DNA from: a bacterium
GTDB lineage: Bacteria; UBP6; UBA1177; JAKLFG01
Reading direction: 5' to 3'
DNA: 64,000 nt
NCBI GenBank assembly: GCA_022709425.1
Contig: JAKLIW010000015.1
Span: forward strand, 1 to 64,000
Shown: positions 15,142 to 23,310 of the stretch, piece after piece
Numbering within the stretch: the first letter of the stretch is position 1
Layout: each line of letters begins with the position of its first letter
Program-made: the position numbers and the translations under genes
Notes under the pieces: generated by a model
Told to the model about the DNA's origin: nothing
The model's database searches: none
What the model saw: the letters and a program-made list of their open reading frames with translations, nothing else

Positions 15142-16527
15142 ATGCGATCGCTCTATTTTCTTTTCATCGTGTTCGCCTCTTGTATCCTCGCCGCCGAACC
15201 GATACCCGCCCCCGATCTTTCCGCCGACCTGCGCGCCGCCGCCGCCGCCATCGGCGCCGGTAACGGCACCGATCTTGAACTGGCGATCGCCACGATGCGC
15301 AAGAAACTCGACGATGCCGGTGTCAGCGACGACCCCGCCGCCGCGCTGACCCTGCTCGACCTCACTGCAGGTCCCGGCGCCGAGAAACTGCGCTCCGTGA
15401 CGGGACGCTATGCCGTCATTCTCGCCCCCCATCTCCCCGAAGCGCATCTGCGCCATACCGATCGGTTACGCACTGACGGATTCGGCGCGCGCTATTGGAT
15501 TTCCGCGCTCGGCGACCTCCTGAAAGCGCTGGATCACCCTCTGTTCATGCGGCCGATCGCCGCGCATCTGCGTCAACCGCTTTCGCTGGGTGTGCCCGTC
15601 GGATTCCTGCTCCTTCTGTCAGCCCTTTTTCTGCGCCGCCGCGAGGCGCTACGCCATATCTACGTCGAACTGCCCGGCGCGCCGCTCATCGGCATCGATC
15701 TCTATGCATTCTTATCGCTTGTCATCGCGGCGAGCGCCGTCATATTCGATTCCGGAGCCACCTTCATCCTCCTGACCCTTGCGGCGCTCTTGTTCCCGGC
15801 GCTCATCCGGCGCGAACGGGCCCTACTGCTCGTCGCTCTGTTTTTCCTCATCACGACCCACGCCGCGGTCGTCGCGCTGGACCATCTGCCGCCACCGCCG
15901 CCGCATGCCCTGACCACCGCCGCCGACCTGTTCTCGCTGAGTGAACCGGGTGCTGCCGAACGCCCTGCGCCCGCCGCCGGATACCTCCTCTATCCCGCCG
16001 CCCGCAGTTGGCTGTTCCGCTACGCGCTGACCGCCTTCATGATCGCGGCGATATTTTTCTTGGTCGCGGGCGCCGTCGCCTTCTTCGCCCTGTCCCGACG
16101 AGCTTCATTCTGCGCGACCTGCGGCACGCCTATGGAACCGGGCGAGAACGCCACGGACGATCCGGCGCGCTGTATCATCTGCGAACATATCGCCCAGCGG
16201 CAACGACAGGCACGGGAGTCGGAGATACGCCGGTACCGTGAACAGACGGCGCTCCCCCGCCTGAAACTGCGGCGACGCGCCCTCTGGACGGCGTGGCTGA
16301 TACCGGGAGCGGGACTCATCATGTGCGACCGGAGCATAGAAGGAGCATTCTACCTCTTCGCGATAACAACCGGCATGACGGCCGCCGCAGTCTGGCTGGG
16401 CATCGCGCCGTTCCTAGCCCCTTACCGCCCGCCGACGATCCTGCCGGCAACGGCGCTGATCGCTATCGCCGTCATTCTCTATCTTTTTTCGGTACTGCGA
16501 ACCTACCGCAGAGAACGTCATTCATGA
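15142..16527 (+). CDS. multi-pass membrane protein with cytoplasmic zinc ribbon
   Basis: 461 residues starting at 15142, where GGTGGGA precedes the ATG; the signal peptide is 'MRSLYFLFIVFASCILA'. The first 140 residues are an exported helical domain. Several membrane helices follow, then a zinc ribbon 'CATCGTPMEPG' with 'CIICEHI' (about 323-350), a basic stretch, and two or three more helices near the C-terminus ('ALWTAWLIPGAGLIMC'). I recognise no enzyme. The start of the DUF4388-like gene overlaps its stop by four bases (ATGA), so the two products are coupled and probably work together. Confidence 0.7.
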   Translation: MRSLYFLFIVFASCILAAEPIPAPDLSADLRAAAAAIGAGNGTDLELAIATMRKKLDDAGVSDDPAAALTLLDLTAGPGAEKLRSVTGRYAVILAPHLPEAHLRHTDRLRTDGFGARYWISALGDLLKALDHPLFMRPIAAHLRQPLSLGVPVGFLLLLSALFLRRREALRHIYVELPGAPLIGIDLYAFLSLVIAASAVIFDSGATFILLTLAALLFPALIRRERALLLVALFFLITTHAAVVALDHLPPPPPHALTTAADLFSLSEPGAAERPAPAAGYLLYPAARSWLFRYALTAFMIAAIFFLVAGAVAFFALSRRASFCATCGTPMEPGENATDDPARCIICEHIAQRQRQARESEIRRYREQTALPRLKLRRRALWTAWLIPGAGLIMCDRSIEGAFYLFAITTGMTAAAVWLGIAPFLAPYRPPTILPATALIAIAVILYLFSVLRTYRRERHS

Positions 16528-17375
16528 AAAACGATGCACTGGAAATAACCTGTTCGCTCGGCGAATTCCTCACCCGCGAGGCACGTGAACGGCGCATCAC
16601 CGGCATTCTTTTCACCGAAGATCCTCTTCCGCTGTACCTTCACCTGCGCGACGGACTGATCATCAACATCGAATCGTGGGACCCTGTTTTCTCGCTTGCC
16701 GCTTTCACCGTTTCGACCGGCCTGCTTTCCATCGAGGAATATCGCGCCGTCCGGACGGTCCAGCGCGAAACCTACGACCGGTTTTCAGATATTCTCCGCG
16801 CTCAAACAACGGTCGATCTGGCCCTTCTCCAGCGTCTGTACGAAAGTTTCGCCTTCATAACGCTGTTGCGGCTTATCCGCCAGAATGGTGAATTCACCGT
16901 GACCGAAGGGGCCGTCAATGCCGATCCGGTACTCATCGAAGCGATCAACCCCGAACGATTCGCCGACCGGCTTACCAAACTGTTCGAAGAAGAAAAAACT
17001 GCGCGCATACTCGATCTCTGGGAAGGCCATATCGAGGTCGATGACCCCGCCTGCGGATTCGAGAACGGCCCCGTCGCGACCGGATTTGTCCGTTCACCGC
17101 TGCGATTCAGGGAACATCTGGAAAAGCTCGAAACGGCTCTGGCCGCTGGATCGATACGCACCGTGCGTGCCTCGACCATGCCCCCGCTCGCCGCCGCCGC
17201 AGTCGTCGTTCTGCTCTTCGCCGCACTGTTCGGCGCGATCATCTTCCTCGCGGCCCTCTCGCAGCAGGATTCTCGCAAGGATCAAGATATCGCGGAACAT
17301 CAGATAACGCTGGTGCGCGAGAAGACAGGCGAGGCGATGAAACGCCAAAGCGATGCCCTGCGGATACAACACTGA
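16524..17375 (+). CDS. DUF4388/PATAN-like protein with C-terminal membrane helix
   Basis: 283 residues. The N-terminus ('SLGEFLTREARERRITGIL', 'LPLYLHLRDGLIINIES') resembles DUF4388/PATAN domains, cytoplasmic modules tied to two-component and gliding regulation in deltaproteobacteria. A hydrophobic helix at about 215-240 ('AAAAVVVLLFAALFGAIIFL') and a short tail end the protein. The gene overlaps the upstream membrane-protein gene by ATGA. The family call is moderate and rests on the pattern alone. Confidence 0.6.
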   Translation: MKNDALEITCSLGEFLTREARERRITGILFTEDPLPLYLHLRDGLIINIESWDPVFSLAAFTVSTGLLSIEEYRAVRTVQRETYDRFSDILRAQTTVDLALLQRLYESFAFITLLRLIRQNGEFTVTEGAVNADPVLIEAINPERFADRLTKLFEEEKTARILDLWEGHIEVDDPACGFENGPVATGFVRSPLRFREHLEKLETALAAGSIRTVRASTMPPLAAAAVVVLLFAALFGAIIFLAALSQQDSRKDQDIAEHQITLVREKTGEAMKRQSDALRIQH

Positions 17376-17379
17376 CCGT

Positions 17380-18093
17380 TCAGAACATACCGGCCGCGAT
17401 CCCTTCACGCAGTATATCATAGCGTTTCCGGAGCGGCGGACGCGAACCGATCGTATCGGGAGCATACTTGCGGGGACTCGCGAGAAGCACGACCAGCCGC
17501 GCCAATTCATCATCCGAAAGATCCTTCAACGGCTTGCCGAAATGGTGGCGCGCACCGGCCGCCGCACCGTAGACCCCATTCCCCCACTCAACATAGTTCA
17601 GATAGAGTTCGAGTATCCGCTCTTTCGGCACGAGCAGATCAAGTTCCAGCGCGATGAGTATCTCCAGATATTTCCGCAGGTAACTTTTTTGCGGCCACAA
17701 GAAAAGCGTCCGCGCCGTCTGCTGGGTCACCGTCGAAGCGCCGTACCGTTTCTTCTCGAAACCGTCGTTGCGCCGCCACGCATCACGCATCGCGCCGGGG
17801 TCGATCCCCCAGTGATCGTAAAAACGGACATCCTCGACCGACAACACCATCCGCCCGAGGCTCGACGGCATCTTCTCAAGCGACGTCAAACTGATGGTCC
17901 GCGACCGTTCGCCGCTCAATACCATGCGGTAGATCATGAGGCTCGTCACCGGCGGATTCCAGAAACGGACATACACCGAACCAATGAAAAATACCAGCAG
18001 GAAGAGGGCATGGAGCGCCAGCACCGTCAGCGCCACCACCTTGAATATCCGCTTTGCGCGGCCCTTTTTCTTGCCCGTACCGACCTTGCCCAC
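17380..18093 (-). CDS. mtgA: monofunctional peptidoglycan glycosyltransferase
   Basis: 237 residues. One N-terminal membrane helix (about 18-42) precedes a GT51 domain with the catalytic Glu in 'SVEDVRFYDHWGIDPG' (Glu87), 'GASTVTQQTARTLFL' and 'KERILELYLNYVEWG'. It polymerises lipid II into glycan strands on the periplasmic face. No transpeptidase domain follows, and the length matches MtgA. The start is GTG at 18093 with GGAGG six bases upstream. Convergent with the DUF4388-like gene (4 nt between stops). Confidence 0.93.
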   Translation of the reverse strand: MGKVGTGKKKGRAKRIFKVVALTVLALHALFLLVFFIGSVYVRFWNPPVTSLMIYRMVLSGERSRTISLTSLEKMPSSLGRMVLSVEDVRFYDHWGIDPGAMRDAWRRNDGFEKKRYGASTVTQQTARTLFLWPQKSYLRKYLEILIALELDLLVPKERILELYLNYVEWGNGVYGAAAGARHHFGKPLKDLSDDELARLVVLLASPRKYAPDTIGSRPPLRKRYDILREGIAAGMF

Positions 18094-18162
18094 GACGAAC
18101 CTCCGTTGACCGGCGGCATCATATAGCGTTCATGATAAAAAGCAAAAGAGAGGAACGCCGCC

Positions 18163-20040
18163 CTAGAAACGCCCTTCGAGGCTGACGTAGAATGAAAGGA
18201 TATTGCGGATCTCCTCGTCGTCCCAGAACACGAGGTTGTTGCCCGTCTCGGCGTCGGGGATCTTTTTCGAGCGGTTCGAATCCTTGGTGAAGCTGAAGAG
18301 GAACGACGCCATGAGCGATTCGGAAAGCTGCGCCTTGACCGTGAAGGCATAAAAGGCGATGTTGAGCGGGTTGGCGCCGCTGGGCAGGGTCTCGAGATTC
18401 CGTCCGGTGAAAACGGCCAGATCCTTGATCGGCAGGCGGTCCTTCACCACCATGGTCTGGTCGCTTCCCGGCGCGAGATAGGAGGCGGGGGTCTTGATGC
18501 CGGTGGCGAACCCGAACCAGAGCATCCGCCAGTTGTAATCGACGGAGAACGATCCGGCGAGTTCGTCGAGTATCTTGCCATTCTTCGGGAAGGTCTGGTA
18601 GGGGACCAGCCCCGGACCGTCGAAGGTGAGGAACTGGAGCGACCGCCACGTGAACAGGCCGAATACCCGCAGATGCTCCCAGCGGAAGGCCGCTTCGACC
18701 GATCCCGCCGGCGCCCAGAAGTTCGCGGTTATCGGCGGTACCGCGAGGGTGTCGCCCTCCGCCCACGAGAGATAGTCGGCATTCTGCAGCCGTTCGTTGA
18801 GAAGGATGAGTTCGCCGCGGATACGGAAGGCGTAGGGGCCGTCGTAGACCGGTTCCTGCCACTCGCCGTTGTTGTAGGAGGTCAGGCCGAGCGGATCGCC
18901 GATCGTTTTGCCCCATTCGTATTGCGTGAACAGGTCCAGACCGTAGGAAAGGATCTCGTCATCCTTCCGGTCGGCAAGCTCCGCCTCGGCGATATAGACA
19001 TTATCCCCCTTGTCGATGAAAGCGCCCTGCAGACTCGCGGTGAAGCCGAGATCCTGATAGGTCACCCCGCCGAACGCGCCATAGGCGGTCTCCTTTTTCT
19101 TGAATTCGGTCCCGAGCGGGTCGCTCATGTACTGCATGTGGACCTTGAAGCCGGTGTAGACCGACAGCGGCCCCCAGCCGAAAAGGAGCTGGGCACCGGG
19201 TACGCCGTAGGAATTCTCGGGCCACGAACGGGTCGAACCCCAGCGCAACGCGGGAAAGAAACCGACCGCCATACGGTCCGAATCGTAGGGCCACGCGGTG
19301 AGTTTGAGAAGGAAACCCTTTTCATACTGCACCTCAAGGAACGATCCGCCCTCGATCAGCCGGGTCTCCAGCGTGCTCGCCTGATTGATGTAATGCTCCA
19401 TGCCGAAGCCGATGCCGATGCGGGTGACGAGGTTCTCGATAAGGCCGTCCGACTCGTGGAACAGCGTCAGCCGCGTGGTCCCCTTGGCGCGGTTACTGTA
19501 ACCGAGGAATTTGTTCATGAAGTTGTCATATTCGTCGCGCGGTCCGACATTGGTCGCGGGCGAATAGGATGATTCGTCGCGCAGGTTATCGTCGCCGATG
19601 ATGAAGGAGAGCGAGTTCTTCAGAAAGCTCGGCGCCATCATGCCGCGCTTCTCCTGTATGCCGCTTTTCGCCGCCTCCTCCTCTTTCTTTTTCTGTTCGG
19701 CCGCGGCCAGAGCGGCAGCTTTCTTCGCCTCTTCCTCCTTTTTTCGCGCGTCATCTTCGCTTTTCCGCGCCTCTTCAAGGGCCGCCACCTTTTCGGCCAC
19801 CTTTTTATCGATGAGCGCCTCGACCTCCTCGCGGGTCAGTGACGGCGGCGAGGGTTCAGCGACGGCGGGAACCACTTCAACGACCGGGACCGGAGCGGGC
19901 AACGCCGGTTCAACGGCCGGGGCTTGCCCGCCAGAGCCTTCGGCGACGGCGGGTGTCGTGTTCTCCGCCGGTTTTTCCTGCGCGGAAAGTACCGCCGCCG
20001 CCAGTAACACGAACCAGAAGATGACCATACGCTGTCTCAT
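18163..20040 (-). CDS. outer-membrane beta-barrel protein with N-terminal coiled coil
   Basis: 625 residues. The signal peptide ends 'AAAVLSAQE'. A Pro/Ala linker and a highly charged Lys/Glu/Ala coiled coil (about 65-120, 'EEVEALIDKKVAEKVAALEE') precede about 500 residues of alternating aromatic beta-strands ending in 'SFYVSLEGRF'. The C-terminal Phe is the usual barrel-assembly signal. The coiled coil may span the periplasm or trimerise. Cargo or function is unknown. It is the last gene of the leftward operon that begins at 24993, 16 nt after its neighbour. Confidence 0.75.
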   Translation of the reverse strand: MRQRMVIFWFVLLAAAVLSAQEKPAENTTPAVAEGSGGQAPAVEPALPAPVPVVEVVPAVAEPSPPSLTREEVEALIDKKVAEKVAALEEARKSEDDARKKEEEAKKAAALAAAEQKKKEEEAAKSGIQEKRGMMAPSFLKNSLSFIIGDDNLRDESSYSPATNVGPRDEYDNFMNKFLGYSNRAKGTTRLTLFHESDGLIENLVTRIGIGFGMEHYINQASTLETRLIEGGSFLEVQYEKGFLLKLTAWPYDSDRMAVGFFPALRWGSTRSWPENSYGVPGAQLLFGWGPLSVYTGFKVHMQYMSDPLGTEFKKKETAYGAFGGVTYQDLGFTASLQGAFIDKGDNVYIAEAELADRKDDEILSYGLDLFTQYEWGKTIGDPLGLTSYNNGEWQEPVYDGPYAFRIRGELILLNERLQNADYLSWAEGDTLAVPPITANFWAPAGSVEAAFRWEHLRVFGLFTWRSLQFLTFDGPGLVPYQTFPKNGKILDELAGSFSVDYNWRMLWFGFATGIKTPASYLAPGSDQTMVVKDRLPIKDLAVFTGRNLETLPSGANPLNIAFYAFTVKAQLSESLMASFLFSFTKDSNRSKKIPDAETGNNLVFWDDEEIRNILSFYVSLEGRF

Positions 20041-20056
20041 GTCGCTATCTCCCCTA

Positions 20057-21235
20057 TTACCTTTCTTCCATGACGATATCGGCGCTGTCGCGCGGGATGA
20101 GTATCCACGTCGAGGGACGCGCGCTGGTATGCTGTTTCAGGATGCCGGTGAGTGTCGCGAGCCGCCGTCCTTTCATCGACTCGGGATGGAACGCGGGAGC
20201 GGTGTAGACGGTCTGCGCCATGATGATGCCGCCGCCGTCGGTGGTGAGCGGGAACTGGCTGTATTCGGTCCAGCCCTCCTCGTTCTCATCGAAGTCGTCC
20301 ACCGTCACGCCGACGACCGTCACCAGCGACGATTCGGCCGATTCGAGGCAGAGGTCGTCGCCGCCGTCAAGACAGCCGGTGATGTCGCGCGGCGCGGGGA
20401 GCGCGTCGAGGTCGCGGATGATCCGATCCTGCGCGTCGCGCCGCAGCCGGAAGGTGGGGAACGAGAGTTCGGTGAAGCCGAAGAATTCGAAGACTGAGCC
20501 GTTCACCTCCTCGATGAGGGTCCCCGGTTCAAGGACGCCGCTTTCGCCGCCGTCCTCCACATACGGGGTCGAATAGGTATAGAGGTAGACGGCGCAGAAA
20601 TCGGCGCAATCGGTCTCGGAAAGATAGAACCCCCCTTCGATGATCGCGACCACTACCATGTCGCGATAACGGCCCGCTACCGGATCATAGGCGCCGCGTA
20701 GCGTCAGATTGCGCTTTTCCAGCCGCGACGGATAGCCGTCGCCGGCGTCGCCGCCGACCGATCCCTGCAGGGACGATATACGGGGATACGGCAGATATAT
20801 CGGCGCCGAAACGCCGACCGGCCCGGTCTTGATACGCACTTCGCGCGCTCCGATGACCGTTTTGTCGGGCGCTATCTCTTCGACCGCTATCCGTTCGAGG
20901 CGAAACCCGTTGGCGAAGCGGACCTCGACCGGCCCGACAAACCCGTTCTCCAATTTCAGCCGTTTGTAGGAGCGCAGTTCGGCTCCCAACAGACTTACTT
21001 CGACCTCGCCGCTGTAGTCGGCTATCCGTTCGCCCCACGCCCCGCGCGCCTCGACGGCGATGGAGAACCGATACTCGGCCGCCGCAGGAAGCGGTGAGCC
21101 GGGAGTCCCCAGATCGGTACCGGGGGCGAAGATCACCGAGAAGTACTGTGCGCCGCCGGGTATCGCCGGATCGCCTTTCGGAGCGCAGGCGATGACCGCC
21201 GCAAGAAGCATCGCGAGGATGAGTGTCCGTATCAT
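20057..21235 (-). CDS. lipoprotein of unknown function
   Basis: 392 residues. The ATG at 21235 is preferred over an in-frame GTG at 21244 because AAGG lies upstream at usable distance. The signal peptide 'MIRTLILAMLLAAVIACAP' gives lipid Cys17. An Ig-like beta domain ('YRFSIAVEARGAWGERIAD') is followed by segments with paired Cys ('ETDCADFCAVYLYTYS', 'CLDGGDDLCLES') and a closing phrase about tests and expansions ('GRRLATLTGILKQ'). This last part resembles the OB-like 'RITGILVYTFDAF' motif in the lipoprotein two genes upstream, hinting at a related domain. It is third in a four-gene operon. Confidence 0.7.
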   Translation of the reverse strand: MIRTLILAMLLAAVIACAPKGDPAIPGGAQYFSVIFAPGTDLGTPGSPLPAAAEYRFSIAVEARGAWGERIADYSGEVEVSLLGAELRSYKRLKLENGFVGPVEVRFANGFRLERIAVEEIAPDKTVIGAREVRIKTGPVGVSAPIYLPYPRISSLQGSVGGDAGDGYPSRLEKRNLTLRGAYDPVAGRYRDMVVVAIIEGGFYLSETDCADFCAVYLYTYSTPYVEDGGESGVLEPGTLIEEVNGSVFEFFGFTELSFPTFRLRRDAQDRIIRDLDALPAPRDITGCLDGGDDLCLESAESSLVTVVGVTVDDFDENEEGWTEYSQFPLTTDGGGIIMAQTVYTAPAFHPESMKGRRLATLTGILKQHTSARPSTWILIPRDSADIVMEER

Positions 21236-21245
21236 GCCCGTCACC

Positions 21246-23303
21246 TTAATTGATCATCGTGATGTGTTTCACGCCGCTCTTCTCGGCTGAGAAATCGGCC
21301 GGATCGATGTCGCCCCCGAGTCCCTGCATGAACTCGATAAGGGCGTCACGCAGCGGGATCGAGGTATCCCTGCGGGTGGTATTGCGCAGCAGCATGTCGA
21401 ATCCCGAACCGCCGCGCGCCATGTAGTCGTTGGTCGCCATCTTGAAGATCGCGTGGGGCAGTTTCAGCGCGTAGTTCTCTATCACGGTGACCGCGCCGAT
21501 ACGCAGGTTCCTAGTCAGAGCATAGGAGTTATATCTCTCCTGCAGCGACGCATCGGGCGAACAGTCGAGCTCGACCTCGAGGCCGGTCGCCTGCACCTGC
21601 GTCACACAGCCGCGGGTCGCCGAACGGCGCGCCACAAAATCGAACAGGTCCTTGAGTTCCTTTCCGGAGAGGTACATGACCGATATGCTGTTCTCGAACG
21701 GGAAGACCTCATAGAGCTTCTCACGGCTGATGTCGCCCGCCGGTATATCGGCGCGGATACCCATGCTGTTGGTCACCGCGAAATCGGCGCGGACCAGTTC
21801 GTGCTGCATCATCGATCCGGTGACGAGATTCCCCAGCGGCGAATCGCCGCCGGTCGGATCGGTCCGCCGTATCATGCTCGTCGCGTAGCCGACCACCTCT
21901 CCCAGATCCTGCGCATAGCGGAGCGTTTCGGAAAAGGGACGAAGGATGTTCACCATGTCGGCATCCTCGGCCACCGCGTCGGTGTTGGCGTGCGTGATGT
22001 AGGAGTGCCACACCACGCGACCGTTCTGCACCATCACCTGCAACTCCCCCGCTATCTTGAGATCGACGCCGCTGTGGACGATGATGACATCGCGTCCATC
22101 GGGCCCCTTGAGCACTTTGGGCGGATCGAGGACCACATGATGATGACCGCCGAGTATGACATCGACGCCGGGGACCTGTTCGGCAAGCGCATAGTCGCCG
22201 TCGAGTCCCTGATGGCTCGCGATGATCACCACGTCGCACTGCGCGCGGATGAGGCCGACATAGAGCTTCGCCGTCTCTATCGGGTCAAGCCCGTAGAAGC
22301 CGAGGCTGTTACCCACCTGATTCATCGAGGTGATGGAGGAGTCGTTGCTGATGCCGACGACCCCGATCCGCAACGTTCCGCGGTGCAATATCGCGTACGG
22401 CTCGACCAATTCCGACAGACCGTTCTGCGCCCGTCCGTCGAAGAGGAAATTGCCCGCCAGCAGTGGAAAACCGCCCGACCGCTCGTAGGCTTTCACGAAC
22501 GCGGCGGCGCCGTTGTCGAACTCATGATTGCCGAGCACCATCGCATCGACGCCGAGCGCCTGCAGGGCGCGCATCTCGAGTTCGCCGCGGAACAGATTGA
22601 ATTCGGGAGCCCCCTGAAAAGTATCACCGGTATCGATATGGAGGACCGGGAAAGCGGCCTGCTCGTCGCGTATCTGTTTGAAGATGGTCGCCATCCGGGC
22701 GATACCGCCGGTCGAAGCAAGTTCAGGCCGGTAGTCGAGCGCACTGCAACGGCCGTCGCGGTTGACATCCTCGCTCGCGCTTTTCGCCGTATTGTAGGCG
22801 CTTTTGTCGGTCGGATCGACGACCGTCCCGTCACCGCGCGTGAAGCTCGCGGTCGCGGCGTCATAGGGATAGCTGCACTTCCCGTCGCGGTCGCGGTCCC
22901 ACGTGATGGCGCAGTCATGGATATCGCACCGGCCGTCGCGGTTCACATCTTCCGAAACGAGACCCTGCGCCGCCATCTCCTCATCGGTCAGGTAGACATA
23001 TTTCCCGCTCTGCCAGACCTTGTAGCGCTCCTGTGACGCGATCCACGCGCCGTCGCAGTAGGAGACGCCGCCGGTCCAGCCGGTATCCCAGCAGGGAGGA
23101 TTGTGCGAGGTCACCCCCAGCGCGCGGTCGAACATATTGGGCTGTAGCCAGAAGGGAAAATACTTCGAATGGGAGTCGGTGGTGTGGATCAGGACGAGCT
23201 TGCGCGGCACCGCCGGATCGACCGGCGTCTCGCCGTAGGAGTTCTCGATGCAGCCGGCCGCCAGCAGTACGACGGACAGAACTATGAACAGCACGCGCAT
23301 CAT
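21246..23303 (-). CDS. 5'-nucleotidase/2',3'-cyclic phosphodiesterase-family lipoprotein with Ca-loop insertion
   Basis: 685 residues starting at 23303 (AGGGGC upstream); lipobox 'VLLAAGCIEN'. The metallophosphoesterase motifs are 'IHTTDSHS', 'GNHEFDNGAAAF' and 'ILGGHHHVVL', and the C-terminal 5'-nucleotidase domain shows 'NSMGIRADIPAGD' and 'VFPFENSISVMYL'. Between the first and second metal motifs is an insertion with three EF-hand-like loops, each with a Cys: 'DVNRDGRCDIHD', 'DRDRDGKCSYPY' and 'DVNRDGRCSALD'. It would hydrolyse extracellular nucleotides on the outer membrane. It starts 7 nt after the upstream lipoprotein gene. Confidence 0.9.
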   Translation of the reverse strand: MMRVLFIVLSVVLLAAGCIENSYGETPVDPAVPRKLVLIHTTDSHSKYFPFWLQPNMFDRALGVTSHNPPCWDTGWTGGVSYCDGAWIASQERYKVWQSGKYVYLTDEEMAAQGLVSEDVNRDGRCDIHDCAITWDRDRDGKCSYPYDAATASFTRGDGTVVDPTDKSAYNTAKSASEDVNRDGRCSALDYRPELASTGGIARMATIFKQIRDEQAAFPVLHIDTGDTFQGAPEFNLFRGELEMRALQALGVDAMVLGNHEFDNGAAAFVKAYERSGGFPLLAGNFLFDGRAQNGLSELVEPYAILHRGTLRIGVVGISNDSSITSMNQVGNSLGFYGLDPIETAKLYVGLIRAQCDVVIIASHQGLDGDYALAEQVPGVDVILGGHHHVVLDPPKVLKGPDGRDVIIVHSGVDLKIAGELQVMVQNGRVVWHSYITHANTDAVAEDADMVNILRPFSETLRYAQDLGEVVGYATSMIRRTDPTGGDSPLGNLVTGSMMQHELVRADFAVTNSMGIRADIPAGDISREKLYEVFPFENSISVMYLSGKELKDLFDFVARRSATRGCVTQVQATGLEVELDCSPDASLQERYNSYALTRNLRIGAVTVIENYALKLPHAIFKMATNDYMARGGSGFDMLLRNTTRRDTSIPLRDALIEFMQGLGGDIDPADFSAEKSGVKHITMIN

Positions 23304-23310
23304 GACGCCC

